44,802 bases of DNA from Deltaproteobacteria bacterium (GTDB lineage: Bacteria; Myxococcota; Myxococcia; Myxococcales; 40CM-4-68-19): contig VBKO01000128.1 of assembly GCA_005888115.1 (NCBI GenBank), positions 1-44,802 on the forward strand. Reading direction: 5' to 3'. Positions 16,295-26,881 of this stretch are shown piece by piece (the first letter of the stretch is position 1; every line of letters starts with the position of its first letter). Both the position numbers and the translations under genes were made by a program. The notes under the pieces are model-generated. The model ran no database searches, had not been told where the DNA came from, and worked only from the letters and a program-made list of their open reading frames with translations.

Positions 16295-18930
16295 GGCCAG
16301 CTCAGCGATGGCCGTCGCCACGGCGGCCTGGAGCTCGCTCAGCCGATGGTCGGAGGCGATCTTGCGGGCGCCTGCCCGCCCGGCCGCCTCACGAAGGTAG
16401 AAGGCGTCGGTCGCGCGGTTCCCTTCCGTGGCGATTCGAGCGACTTCGATGGAGGCGCCTGCCCTGTGCAGGGCATCGGCGATGGCATGCAGCAGGCCTG
16501 GCCGATCCTGGGTGAACACGTCGAGGATCGTGCAGTCCTCGCTCGAAAGGTTGTCCACCCGCACTTTGGTGTCCACGGCCGGAGCGGCGGATGCGGCCCA
16601 GGACGCGCGGCGCAGGCGGCGTTGCACCAGGCGGTGCGAGTCCTCCGCCCCGCTCAGGAGCCGCAGCAGATCCGCGTGGGCGGCCTCCCACCGTCCGGCT
16701 GCCGGTGTCCCTCCACCGGGCTCGCGGACGATGAACTGGTCGAGCGCGATGCCGTCCTCGAGCGAGTTCACCTCGGCCGCGAGGATGTCGATGCCATTGG
16801 CGGCGAGGGCAGCGGAGAAGAGGGCGAGGAGGCCGGCCCGGTCGGGCGCGACCAGGGTCAGCTCCGCCTCGCCGGATTCGGGCTGCCGCAGCTCGGCGGC
16901 GAATCCCGTGCGGCGCGCCACCAGCCAGAGCTTCAGGTGGCGAGCGGCATCGTTCGGCCGCGCCGTGCTCACGTACCTCTCCGGCAGGGCGCGGGCGAAC
17001 TCGCCGACCGCCTTGCGCGCCGCTGGCTCCTCGAGCAGTGGCTCGATCGCCCGGCCGAGGCGCTCCCGGCGCAGCTCGAGCGACTCGGCGTGCGCCGGCT
17101 GGTCCAGTTCCTCGGCGAGCAGGGTGGCGTGCGCCTTCTCGTAGAGCAGCCGCAGCAGCCGCGACTTCCAGTCTGTCCAGTTCTCCGGGGAGACGCTCGC
17201 CATGTCGGTGTACGTCAAGAGGTACAACATCTCCAGGCGCTCGACAGTGCGTAGCTCGCGGGCGAACGACTCGATCAGCGCCATGTCCTCCAGATCGCGG
17301 CGCTGCGAGAGGTGGCTCATCTTGAGGTGCGCGAGGACCAGCCACTCCACGTCCGCAGCATCGCCAGGGTCCATCGCGATGCGTTGCGCATACCCGCGGA
17401 CCAGCTCCGCCCCCCGCGCGCTGTGGTCGGGACCCAGCCCCTTGCCGAGGTCGTGGAACAAAAGGCCCAGCATCAGCACCAGCGGGCGCTGCTGCGCGCG
17501 GGCGATGCGGGTCAGCTCGGGCTCGGCGTCGGAGAGCGCGCCGGCGCGCAGCCGCATCAAGCGCTGCAGCGCGAACACCGTGTGCGTGTCGACCGTGTAC
17601 ACGTGGTACAGGCTGTGCTGCGCGCGCGCCCTCAGGCGCCCCACCTCGGGAAAAAGCGCGCCGAGAATGCCCAGCTCGTGAAGCGGCGCGAGCGCCTGGC
17701 CTTCGCTGCCCTCGCGCACCAGGTACTGCCAGAACTCGAAATGCGCATCGCGGTCGGTCGCCAGGCCAGGCCCGAGCCGCTGCACCTCCTGCACCAGCAG
17801 ATCGCGCGCGTAGCTGTACACCGGCGCCCCGTAGGTCTCGGCGACGGCGAAGATCCGCACCAGGTCGGCGGGCCGGCGCGCGAAGACCTCGCGGTCGTGC
17901 ACGGTGACGCGCCCCTGCCAGAGCTGGAACGCGTTGTCGATCGGCTTGGGCGGGATGGGCGGGCGCCGGCCGAAGATCCCGGCCGGGCGCGGCGCGTCCT
18001 CGACCGCGCACCGATCGATGAGGGCGTCGGAAGCGCGGGCGATCTCCTGCAACGCGATGTAGGTCTCGCGCATGAGCTGCTCGATGGCCAGCTCGGTGGG
18101 CGAGTCGCGGTATCCCAGCGCGGTGGCGGCGCGGCGCTGGTTGTCGAAGGTGAGGCGGTCGTCGCGGCGGCCCGTCGCGTAGTGCAGCTCGTTGCGCAGG
18201 CGCCAGAGCAGGTCGCGCGCCGCCCGCGCCTCCTTGACCTCGCGCGCCGGCGCAGGCCGCCCTTGCCCTGCTTGAGGTGCGGCTCCAGCAGCCACACCGA
18301 GCCGCCGTAACGCTTCCTTCGGACCTGTAGCTCCTCGAGCTTCTCCTGGATGAACTCCTCCACTTTGCGCGCCTCCAGCTCGGTGACCATCGCGCGCTCG
18401 AGGTCCTTGAACAGCGTCGGATCGCCGCATACCAGCCGGCAGTCGAGCAGCGCGGTGCGCGCGGTGTGGTCCTCGCGCGCGAGCGCCAGCGTCTGCCCCA
18501 GCGTCCGGGCGGCGAACCCCGCCTCGAGACCCGCGTCCCACAAGGCGCGATGCAGCCGCTCCGCCACCCCGTCGGCCCGCCCGCGCTCCGCCGCCGTTGC
18601 GTCCTCCGACGGCAGCAGGGCGAGCAGGTCCACGTCGCTGCGCGGCGACAGCTCCTTGCGGCCGTATCCGCCGGTCGCGATCAGCGCGACCCTGGGCGGC
18701 GCGGTCCCCTGCAGCTCGCCGGAGATGGCGGCGAACATCTGCTGCACGACCTCGTCGGTCAGCGCCGAGATCGAGCGCACCACCTCCTGCCCGCCCGCGC
18801 CGGCGCGGTGGCGATCGAGGATCTCCGCCCTGCCCGCCTCGAGGCGCGTGCGTGCGGCGGCGGCCGCCGGACTGGGCGACACCTTGCCACTGCTGACGCG
18901 CGTACCCGGATCGCCCGGCTGCAGTGCCAT
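16283..18930 (-). pseudogene. glnD: [Protein-PII] uridylyltransferase, frameshifted (apparent deletion near 18250)
   Basis: N-terminal half (start 18930) has 'ATGGYGRKELSPRSDVDLL' and 'LLEPHLKQGKGGLR'; C-terminal half in another frame has 'RAARDLLWRLRNELHYATGRRDDRLTF', HD 'LLFHDLGKG', and ACT domains. Break between 'GKGGLR' and 'EVKEARAARDLLW'. Confidence 0.87.
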
Positions 18931-19074
18931 GCCCCGAGCATAGCCGTTCGCGGCGCAGGTCGCGCCGGTTTCGCCACCCGGCCGCACGCCAGCGTCCGGG
19001 CCGACAACATTGTGGCCCCGCGCGAGCGTGGGCAATGCCTGTGCGGCGGCGCGCGCGGGACCGCGGTGCCCCCC

Positions 19075-19254
19075 TCAGGCCGTGGGTGGCGGCTGCTGCG
19101 GTGTCTTCGGCGGATCGCCCTGCGGCGGGCCCCGACGGCCCGGCTCTCTTCGTTCAGGCTCTCTCCGTGGCGGCTCCTTCCTCTGCGGCTCCCGGCGGGG
19201 CGGCTCCTTGCGCGGCGGCTGCGGTGGCTGGGGATCCTTCTCGGGTTCCGGCAT
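19075..19254 (-). CDS. 59-aa Pro/Arg/Glu-rich low-complexity protein
   Basis: ATG 19254 to TGA 19075: MPEPEKDPQPPQPPRKEPPRREPQRKEPPRREPERREPGRRGPPQGDPPKTPQQPPPTA. Below ORF-track length; coding status uncertain. Confidence 0.4.
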   Translation of the reverse strand: MPEPEKDPQPPQPPRKEPPRREPQRKEPPRREPERREPGRRGPPQGDPPKTPQQPPPTA

Positions 19255-19315
19255 GGCAGCACCCTACACCGCCGGTCCGACATCCCGGCGGAGCGAAGCC
19301 CGGAACGACCCGGTG

Positions 19316-21046
19316 TCAGGGGTCCATGGCGCGCGCCAGCCGCTGGCGCCCCTCGACGAACTCTTTCACGCCGCGGGCGATCGCGTCGGCGGTACCGCCC
19401 TGGTACTTGCGGCTGTGCAGCCGCGCCTCCTCGGCCGGATTGGAGATGAACCCGGTCTCGACCAGGATCGCCGGCATGTGCGCGCCGAGCAGGACGTAGA
19501 AGAGCGCTTGCTTGACGCCGTGGTCCTCGACCCTGCCCACGTGCCCGCGCAGGTTGCGCACCAGCGAGCTCTGCACCGCCTGCGCCAGATCGCGGGCGTC
19601 GCTCGCGTTCGCCCGAGTCGCCAGGTCGGCCAGGATGAGGCGCAGATCGGAGACGGTGCGCTCGGCGTCGGCATTCTCGAACGTCGCCAGCCGCGTCGCG
19701 TAGCGATCGCTCGCCACGTTCAGCGTCCACGTCTCCACTCCCGACAGGGTCCGGCGGCGCGCGGCGTTGCAGTGGACCGAGACGAACAGGTCCGCGTGCG
19801 CCTGGTTGGCGATGCGGGTGCGCTCGTCGAGCGACACGTAGCTGTCGTCCTTGCGCGTGAGGATCACCGTGAACCCGAGCGCGCGCAGGCGGTGGGCCAG
19901 CACCCGCGCGATGGCCAGCGCGACGTCCTTCTCCCGGATTCCGCGCGGGCCGATCGCCCCCGTGTCGCGCCCTCCGTGCCCCGGGTCGACCACCACCCGC
20001 CGCATCTTGAGTCCCAGCTGGACGGCGACCGAGGCCGGCGACTTCCGCGCCGCCGAGCGAAGCTCTCGCGCCTTCGCCGCCGGATTGCCCGCCCTCGGCG
20101 GCGCCTCTTCGCGCGGAGGCAGCGCGGCCTTGACGGTAAGGCCGGAGATGGGCTCCGGCGCTTCTGGCTCGGGGGGCAGCCCGGCCGCGTCCTCGGAGCC
20201 GGCCGTGCTCTCGAGGGCGGCTGCTGCCTGCGCCCGCGCTGCCTCGATGACCCCGTCGAGCAGCTTCGCCGCCGCGGCGGGGACCTCCTCCTCGGCCTCG
20301 GCTGCATCCGATTCACCGTCGCCGCTCGGTTCTTCCGCCGCTGCCGCGGGAGCGCGCGGTCTCTCCTCGGAGCTCTGTCGGCTTCCCGCGGCCAGCGCCT
20401 GCGGTTCGATCCGCGCCTTCCCCGCAGCCCTCGGCTCGACCGCGGCGGGTGCCTCCTCGTCCTCGTCCTCGTCGTCCGCCTCGACTGGGAGGACGCCGCG
20501 CTGCCGCGGACCTGTGGGCGCACGCGCCTGGGCTCGATGACGAAGGGGGCGCGCGAGAGGGGTCGCCACGCGCGCTTCCGGCGTGCCGCCATACCGGGCG
20601 ACCAGCCTCCGTGCCGCGGAGCTGGCCGCCTTCGCATCGCCGGTGCGATCGGCGAGCTGCGCGGCGAGCAACAGCGCCCGCGGAGCCGGCGAGCTGCCCG
20701 TGTAGGCTTCATCGACCTTGCGATACGCCGCGACCGCCGCGGCGGCGTCGCGCCTCGAACGGGAAACGTTCCACAGGTCCTGTCGCGCCCGAGCCGACCA
20801 CAGCGCCGCTTCGGCCGCGCGCGAGCCACCGGGCGCTGCCCGCACGGCGCCGTCCAGCTCGCGGATGACCGCCTCCCACGCGTCGCGGTGCCTCCGGCGC
20901 CTGGCGTCGCCGCGCAGGCGCTCCAAGGCCGCCTTGCCCGCCTCGAGGCGCTTCTCCTGCAGAGCTCGCCCGGATACGGCCGCCTCCGCCCCGCCGTGGG
21001 CGAGGAGGACCGCGCAAATGAGCGCAGCTGCGCGCGTGTGCGTCAC
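19316..21046 (-). CDS. N-acetylmuramoyl-L-alanine amidase (Amidase_3) with TPR-like N-terminus and long disordered linker
   Basis: 'VVVDPGHGGRDTGAIGPRGIREKDVALAIARVLAHRL', 'FVSVHCNA', 'ILVETGFISNPAEEARL'; signal peptide. Confidence 0.92.
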   Translation of the reverse strand: MTHTRAAALICAVLLAHGGAEAAVSGRALQEKRLEAGKAALERLRGDARRRRHRDAWEAVIRELDGAVRAAPGGSRAAEAALWSARARQDLWNVSRSRRDAAAAVAAYRKVDEAYTGSSPAPRALLLAAQLADRTGDAKAASSAARRLVARYGGTPEARVATPLARPLRHRAQARAPTGPRQRGVLPVEADDEDEDEEAPAAVEPRAAGKARIEPQALAAGSRQSSEERPRAPAAAAEEPSGDGESDAAEAEEEVPAAAAKLLDGVIEAARAQAAAALESTAGSEDAAGLPPEPEAPEPISGLTVKAALPPREEAPPRAGNPAAKARELRSAARKSPASVAVQLGLKMRRVVVDPGHGGRDTGAIGPRGIREKDVALAIARVLAHRLRALGFTVILTRKDDSYVSLDERTRIANQAHADLFVSVHCNAARRRTLSGVETWTLNVASDRYATRLATFENADAERTVSDLRLILADLATRANASDARDLAQAVQSSLVRNLRGHVGRVEDHGVKQALFYVLLGAHMPAILVETGFISNPAEEARLHSRKYQGGTADAIARGVKEFVEGRQRLARAMDP

Positions 21047-21094
21047 GCCGCGACCGTCGCATACACCCCGATCGCGTCAACTTTTCCGCGGCGC

Positions 21095-21358
21095 TCACTG
21101 CAGCACCACGGCATCGAGGTGCAGATCGAGCTGTCCGCGCACGGCGTCCTTGACCGGCTTCAGCCGCCGCCGGCTGCCGCAGCGGCACCGGCGCAGCGAG
21201 GCCAGGTACGCGGGCCACATCGCCTCGACGACGAACTCGGCCTGGCCGCCGCACTCCTCGCGCACCAGCTCGGCGTGCCGGCGCTGCGCTTCCCCGACGG
21301 TGCGTTCCCGCAACACGCGGTTGCAGGTCGGGCACCTCCACAGCTTCACGACGTTCAT
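21095..21358 (-). CDS. Small putative zinc-ribbon protein
   Basis: ATG 21358; 'WRCPTCNRVLRER...LRRCRCGSRRRLK', 87 aa; 48 nt upstream of the amidase gene. Confidence 0.6.
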   Translation of the reverse strand: MNVVKLWRCPTCNRVLRERTVGEAQRRHAELVREECGGQAEFVVEAMWPAYLASLRRCRCGSRRRLKPVKDAVRGQLDLHLDAVVLQ

Positions 21359-21413
21359 CGCGTCCCTCCGGGGCCGCTGCGAGCAGCTCCGGAGCGAACG
21401 GTACCGCGAGGGT

Positions 21414-21430
21414 CTGACAATGCGTTCAGT
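21414..21430. promoter_or_regulatory. Candidate LexA-box-like element
   Basis: CTGACAATGCGTTCAGT in the gap between mutS stop and the 21358 start; shares CGTTCAGTA with the lexA upstream region. Confidence 0.35.
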
Positions 21431-21470
21431 ACCTACCCAAAAACCGCAGGTATCCCAGTCGGTTACTCGA

Positions 21471-24122
21471 TCAACGCAGCTTCTTTTGCTGCTCGTGCAG
21501 CCAGAGCAGCGCGTCCAGCGGGCTTGTGCGCGAAAGGTCGAGCGCGGCCAGCCCCTCGGCGAGCTGCGCTCCGCGTGGATCGGCCGGCGGCGCGGGATCC
21601 CGCGGCGGGGCGGGGACGGCTTCTCCGAAGAGCCCAAGCTGCGCACGCGACTTGCGCCGCGCGGACGCCAGCGCCGGATGTCCCGCCTCGTCGAGCTCCT
21701 GCGCCTCGAGATTGCCGAGAATCTCCCGCGCGCGACGAAGGACCGCCTCGGGAAGACCCGCGAGCCGCGCGACGTGGATTCCGTAGCTGCGCGATGCAGC
21801 GCCGGGAACCACCTTGCGCAGGAACACCACCCGGCCTTCGACGTCCGACACGGCCATGGTCAGGTTCACCGCGCGCGGCTTCTCGCGCGCCAGGTCGCAC
21901 AGCTCGTGGTAGTGCGTCGCGAAAAGCGTCCGCGCGCGCGCCACGTCGTGCAGGTGTTCGGCGATTGCCCAGGCCAGCGCCAGACCGTCGAAGGTGCTGG
22001 TGCCCCTCCCTACTTCATCGAGGAGCAGCAGCGAACGCGGCGTAGCCTGGTGCAGGATGCGCGCGCACTCCGCCATCTCGACCATGAAGGTGCTCTGCCC
22101 GCGCGCCAGATCGTCCGCTGCGCCGACCCGGGTGAACAGCCGGTCCACCAGGCCGATGCGGGCGCGCTGCGCGGGGACGAACGAGCCCGCTTGAGCCAGG
22201 ACGACGATCAGCGCCACCTGGCGCATGGCGGTGCTCTTGCCCGCCATGTTGGGCCCGGTGAGGACGACCAGCCGCCGCTCGGCGTCGAGCGACAGATCGT
22301 TGGGCACGAACGGCCCGCCAGAGGACGCGGCCAGTGCCCGCTCGACGACCGGATGTCGGCCTTGGACCACTTCGATGACGTCGGAACCGTCCACCGCGGG
22401 CCGCACCCAGCCCGACTCCGCGGCGACGCGCGCGAAAGAGAGCAGCGCATCCGCCTCGGCCGCGGCCGCGGCGCAGGCGCGCAGGTCGGCGCTGCGGGAC
22501 AGCACGGCCGCGCGCAGCTCCTCGAAAATCTGCTGCTCGAGCGCGGCGCGCCGCTCCTCCGCCGAGAGCACGCGCGCCTCGTGCTCGGCGAGCGCCGGCA
22601 TGATGAATCGCTCCGCCCCGACGGTGGAGGAGCGGCGCTGGTAATCGCCCGGAACGAGGTGCAGGTTCGGTTTGGTGACCTCGATGTAGAAGCCGGTGAT
22701 GCGGTTGTAGCGAACCTTCAGGGACTGGATGCCGGTGCGCGTCCGCTCCTGCGCTTCGAGCGCGGCGATGGCGGCCCGGCCGCCTTGCGCCAGATCGGCC
22801 AGCTCGTCCAGGTCGGCCCGGTACCCCTGCCGGACGAACCCCGGCTCCCGCCCAGCCGGTAGCTCGTCCGCCAGCGCCCGGTCGAGCAGCGCCGAAAGAT
22901 CGTGCAGCGCGCGGAGCGCCGGGGCGAGCTCCCGCAGGCGTGGCGCCGAGCAGGCCGCGAGCCGGTTTGCCAGTCCTGGCATCCTCTGCAACGAGGCGCG
23001 CAGACCGCCGAGGTCGCGCGGCGCACCCTGGCCGACGGCGAGGCGCCCGAGCAGACGCTCCACGTCGAGGACGCCGCGCAGCTCGTCCGCGATCTCCTCG
23101 CGCGCGACCGCCGCGTGCGACAGCTCCTCGACGGCGTCCTGGCGCGCGGAGATGGCTGTGAGATCCGTGAGCGGGGCAGCCAGCCAGCGCGACAGCAGGC
23201 GCGAGCCGGCCGCGATCAGCGTCCGATCCACTACCGAGAGCAGCGTTCCGTCGCGCCGCCCGGAAGGGCAGCGGAAGAGCTCCAGGTTCTGCACCGCGGC
23301 GGGATCGATCCACAGCGCTTGCGCGGACTGCTCCACCTCCACCCGGACGACGTGCTGCGCGGCCGAGCGCTGCGTCTCCTGCAGATACGAGAGAGCGTCC
23401 GCGGCCGCCTGCACCGAGAGCGGGTCGCGCAGGCCGAAGCCGTCGAGCGTGGCGACGCCCAGGTGGCGCTGCAGGAAGCGGTCCGCCTCCGCGGCATCAC
23501 GCGGCGTGCGCGCCTCGATCCGCACCGCCCCGCTCGCCTTCCGCAGGGCATCCTCGGCTGGCGTCCCGAGCAGCTCCTCCGCGAGGAGCAGCTCGCGCGG
23601 ACGCGCCCGTTGCAGCTCGTCCACGGCCGACTCCAGGCCGCCGGGTTGCAGCGCGCGCAGCTCGCCGGTGGCGGCGTCGAGCAGCGCCACCGCGGCACGC
23701 TCCCCGTCGAGCGCCACCGCTGCGAGCCAGACGGGCTCGCGCGCGTCCTCCTCGTCGAAGGCGGTTCCCGGCGTGACCAGCCGCACGATCTCGCGCCGGA
23801 CGAGCTGCTTGCCAGGACCCGGGACCTCGACCTGATCGCAGAGCGCCACCTTGTGCCCGGCGGCCACCAGCCGCGCGACGTACGCCTTCGCGGCATGGTG
23901 CGGGACGCCGGCCATGGGAACGCGCTCGTCGCCTTTGGCGCGGCTCGTCAGGGTGATCCCGAGCAGCTGCGCCGCAATGCGCGCATCGTCGTAGAAGAGC
24001 TCGTAGAAGTCGCCGAGGCGGAAGAACAGCAGCGCATCCTTTGCCTGCGCCTTGGCCTCCTGGTACTGCCGGAGCATCGGCGTCGTCGCCGGTTCGGAAA
24101 CCACCTGGACGGGTTCGGCCAC
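21471..24122 (-). CDS. mutS: DNA mismatch repair protein MutS
   Basis: 'FFRLGDFYELFYDDA', Walker A 'LTGPNMAGKSTAMRQ', Walker B 'LLLLDEVGRGTSTFDG', 883 aa and intact. Confidence 0.97.
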   Translation of the reverse strand: MAEPVQVVSEPATTPMLRQYQEAKAQAKDALLFFRLGDFYELFYDDARIAAQLLGITLTSRAKGDERVPMAGVPHHAAKAYVARLVAAGHKVALCDQVEVPGPGKQLVRREIVRLVTPGTAFDEEDAREPVWLAAVALDGERAAVALLDAATGELRALQPGGLESAVDELQRARPRELLLAEELLGTPAEDALRKASGAVRIEARTPRDAAEADRFLQRHLGVATLDGFGLRDPLSVQAAADALSYLQETQRSAAQHVVRVEVEQSAQALWIDPAAVQNLELFRCPSGRRDGTLLSVVDRTLIAAGSRLLSRWLAAPLTDLTAISARQDAVEELSHAAVAREEIADELRGVLDVERLLGRLAVGQGAPRDLGGLRASLQRMPGLANRLAACSAPRLRELAPALRALHDLSALLDRALADELPAGREPGFVRQGYRADLDELADLAQGGRAAIAALEAQERTRTGIQSLKVRYNRITGFYIEVTKPNLHLVPGDYQRRSSTVGAERFIMPALAEHEARVLSAEERRAALEQQIFEELRAAVLSRSADLRACAAAAAEADALLSFARVAAESGWVRPAVDGSDVIEVVQGRHPVVERALAASSGGPFVPNDLSLDAERRLVVLTGPNMAGKSTAMRQVALIVVLAQAGSFVPAQRARIGLVDRLFTRVGAADDLARGQSTFMVEMAECARILHQATPRSLLLLDEVGRGTSTFDGLALAWAIAEHLHDVARARTLFATHYHELCDLAREKPRAVNLTMAVSDVEGRVVFLRKVVPGAASRSYGIHVARLAGLPEAVLRRAREILGNLEAQELDEAGHPALASARRKSRAQLGLFGEAVPAPPRDPAPPADPRGAQLAEGLAALDLSRTSPLDALLWLHEQQKKLR

Positions 24123-24169
24123 TGCCCGGTGTGTACCAGAAAGCGGCCGTGCCGCAGCGCGGCGGTGAA

Positions 24170-26857
24170 ATGCGAGGAGGGGGTCCGCCGTTCGGCTCGA
24201 GCGAGGTGCCGCGCTACGTTTTCCGGCCGCTGCTCGCGGTGGCGCTGGTCGCAGGGCCCGCGCTGGCGGCGCCCTCCCCGGAAAGCCCTGCCTCGCAGCC
24301 TGCGGCGAGCTTCTTTCGCAGCATCCACGCGGCCCGCCGTTCCGGCCCGGTGGCGATCGACGGCCGCCCCGACGAGCTTGCCTGGAACGCCGCGGAGCTG
24401 GGGGAGGGATTCACCCAGTTCGAGCCCGACGAAGGCGCGCCACCCACCGCGCCCACGCGATTCCGCGTCCTCTGGGACGACGACTCCATCTACGTCGCGA
24501 TCGAGTGCGACGACCCGGTTCCGCCCACCGCCACCTTGAGCCGGCGCGATCGCGCCGTGGAAGGCGACTGGGTGTCGTTCGATCTGGACACCACCAACGA
24601 CCGCCGCACGGCGTACCACTTCCAGGTCTTCGCCGGCGGCCAGCAGCTGGACGCGCTGCATTTCAACGACACGGACTTCACCACCGATTGGGACGCCGCG
24701 TGGGAGAGCGCGGTGGCGCGCACGGAATCCGGCTGGTCGGTGGAGGTGCGCATCCCGCTGCGGATCCTGCGGGTGCCGGACGGCGCGACCGAGTTCGGCT
24801 TCAACGTCTACCGCTACCTCGCCCGCCGCAAGGAGCAGGATCAGTGGCGTTACCGCCCGCGCGGCTCCTCCGGAGACGTGAGCCTGCTCGGACAGCTCAC
24901 CGGAGTGCGCGGCATCCACCCGGTGCGCTCCCTCGAGCTGCGGCCCTATCTGGCGTCGCGCAGCACGATGACTCGGCCTGCGCCGGGCCCCGCCTCGGCC
25001 CCGTTCCGCTTCGCGCCTTGCTCCTCGTTTGGCATCGGGCCGAACGGCGTTGCGGCCGGCTGCGCCGGCGTCGACCTCCGCTACTCGCTCGCGAGCGATC
25101 TGTCCCTGGTCGCCACCGTCAACCCGGACTTCGGCCAGGTGGAGGCGGACCAGCGGGTCCTGAACCTTTCCACTTTCGAGACCTTCTTCCCCGAGAAACG
25201 ACCCTTCTTCACCGAGGGGCTCGATCTGTTCCAGTCCCCGCTGCGGATCAGCTTCGGTGGCGCGTACGGAGGCGACGCGTACCAGGTCTTCTACTCGCGC
25301 CGGATCGGCAAACCGCCGCCGGACTGGGACACCGCGAACGGGACCCTGCTCTACCAGCCCAGCGCGCAGCCGGTCGGCGCCGCCACCAAGCTGAGCGGGA
25401 CCATCGGCGCGGCGGCGGTGGGCCTGCTCACCGCGTACGAGCCGCGCATGGAGGCGCAGGCGCTCCGCGACGGCACCGTCGCCGACGTGCGCACCGCCGA
25501 GGCGGCGCAGAGCGAAGTGCTGCGGGTCCGCGTCCCGCTCTCGGAGCGGGCCCTCCTGGGGGTCGTTGCCACCGCGCGCGATCCGCTCTTCGCCAGCTCG
25601 TCTTCCGATCTCTCCCGCCGGCACTCGCACGTCGGTGGGGTGGATTTCACCACCTTCGATGCGCACCGCGACTGGAGCTTCACCGGCCAGGCAGTGGGAT
25701 CGCTCTTGAACGGCGGCGACGCGGCCGTCCAGGACGACGGGACGGTCCTGGGCGACGGTTCGAGCGGCGTGGCGCTGAGCGGAAAGGCGCAGAAGAGCGC
25801 GGGTCCACTGATCGGCTTCGTCAGCAGCGACTGGCTCTCGCCGCAGTTCACGGTGAACGACCTCGGATTCATGAAACGCGCCAACCTGTTTCGCGGATTC
25901 GGCTACTTGCAGCTGCGCGACGTGCACCCGTCTTCCTGGTACCAGCGCGCGCTGGTCGGGGCCTGGCTGCGCGAGGTGCGCGACTCGACGTTCCGGCTCG
26001 CGCTCGCGCAGGAAGTCGGGATGGAGACCTACGTGCAGCTGAACTCGCAGTGGGACCTGGGCTTGTACGGCTACGTCGCGACGCCGACGGTGGACGACCG
26101 GGAGCTGCGCGACGGGACGCCCATCGAGCGGCAGGCCCTGCATGGCGGCGGAGCGAGCTTCAACAGCGACTCGCGCAAGCCGGTGCAGGTCGGGGCCTAC
26201 ACCGATTACAGCCGGGGGATTCCGCGCTTCGAGCGCAACTACGACTTCGGCGCGTACGTCACGCTGCGCCCCATGCCACGCCTGGAGACCACTCTCTCGC
26301 TCGACTTCGCGCGCGCCGACGGCGCCATCCGGCGGACCCGGATTGCAGCCGCGCCCTCCGGCGCCGATCCCGCGATGGGCGAGCTCGACCGCGCGACCGC
26401 CACGCAGCGCGATCGCTTCTACCTTCTCGCCCCGCAGTCGTCGCGCTCGGTGAGCAGCATCGTCCGCGCCACCTACGCGTTCTCGCCGCACCTCACCCTC
26501 CAACTCTACACGCAGCTGTTCGGCGCCGGCGTGGCGTACGGCAATCCGCTTCGCGCCGACGTTCCCGCGGGAAGATCGACGGTGCGCTTCTCGCAGCTCA
26601 GGCCGGCGGTGGGCGACGAGCCGGAACCGGACAACCTCGACGACCGGCAGGCCGGCCTGAACGTGAACGTGATCCTCCGGTGGGAATGGCGGCTGGGATC
26701 GACGCTCTACCTCGTCTACGCCCACCAGAGCTCGGCCGACTTCGTTCCGCGGCCCGGCGGGCTGGACCTGGCCGGCGAGCTCGGCGCGGTGGCGAGCAGC
26801 GCAGCGACGCACGGCCACACCTTCCTAGTCAAGATCGACTTCTTCAAGGCGCTCTGA
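24170..26857 (+). CDS. DUF5916-like outer-membrane protein with CBM9-like N-terminal domain
   Basis: Signal peptide; 'VAIDGRPDELAWNAAELGEGFTQFEPDEGAPPTAPTRFRVLWDDDSIYVAIECDDP'; 'ETFFPEKRPFFTEGLDLF' typical of this family; beta-rich C-terminal half. Confidence 0.85.
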   Translation: MRGGGPPFGSSEVPRYVFRPLLAVALVAGPALAAPSPESPASQPAASFFRSIHAARRSGPVAIDGRPDELAWNAAELGEGFTQFEPDEGAPPTAPTRFRVLWDDDSIYVAIECDDPVPPTATLSRRDRAVEGDWVSFDLDTTNDRRTAYHFQVFAGGQQLDALHFNDTDFTTDWDAAWESAVARTESGWSVEVRIPLRILRVPDGATEFGFNVYRYLARRKEQDQWRYRPRGSSGDVSLLGQLTGVRGIHPVRSLELRPYLASRSTMTRPAPGPASAPFRFAPCSSFGIGPNGVAAGCAGVDLRYSLASDLSLVATVNPDFGQVEADQRVLNLSTFETFFPEKRPFFTEGLDLFQSPLRISFGGAYGGDAYQVFYSRRIGKPPPDWDTANGTLLYQPSAQPVGAATKLSGTIGAAAVGLLTAYEPRMEAQALRDGTVADVRTAEAAQSEVLRVRVPLSERALLGVVATARDPLFASSSSDLSRRHSHVGGVDFTTFDAHRDWSFTGQAVGSLLNGGDAAVQDDGTVLGDGSSGVALSGKAQKSAGPLIGFVSSDWLSPQFTVNDLGFMKRANLFRGFGYLQLRDVHPSSWYQRALVGAWLREVRDSTFRLALAQEVGMETYVQLNSQWDLGLYGYVATPTVDDRELRDGTPIERQALHGGGASFNSDSRKPVQVGAYTDYSRGIPRFERNYDFGAYVTLRPMPRLETTLSLDFARADGAIRRTRIAAAPSGADPAMGELDRATATQRDRFYLLAPQSSRSVSSIVRATYAFSPHLTLQLYTQLFGAGVAYGNPLRADVPAGRSTVRFSQLRPAVGDEPEPDNLDDRQAGLNVNVILRWEWRLGSTLYLVYAHQSSADFVPRPGGLDLAGELGAVASSAATHGHTFLVKIDFFKAL

Positions 26858-26881
26858 GCGGCCTTTGGTAGTCTGTGGCGG

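Noticed and set aside
19010-22045. 1011-aa plus-strand ORF, longest after the 35.7-kb frame
   Set aside because: Antisense to the amidase and mutS; no domain signature despite length.
23948-26818. 956-aa minus-strand ORF
   Set aside because: Antisense to the DUF5916-like gene, low-complexity.
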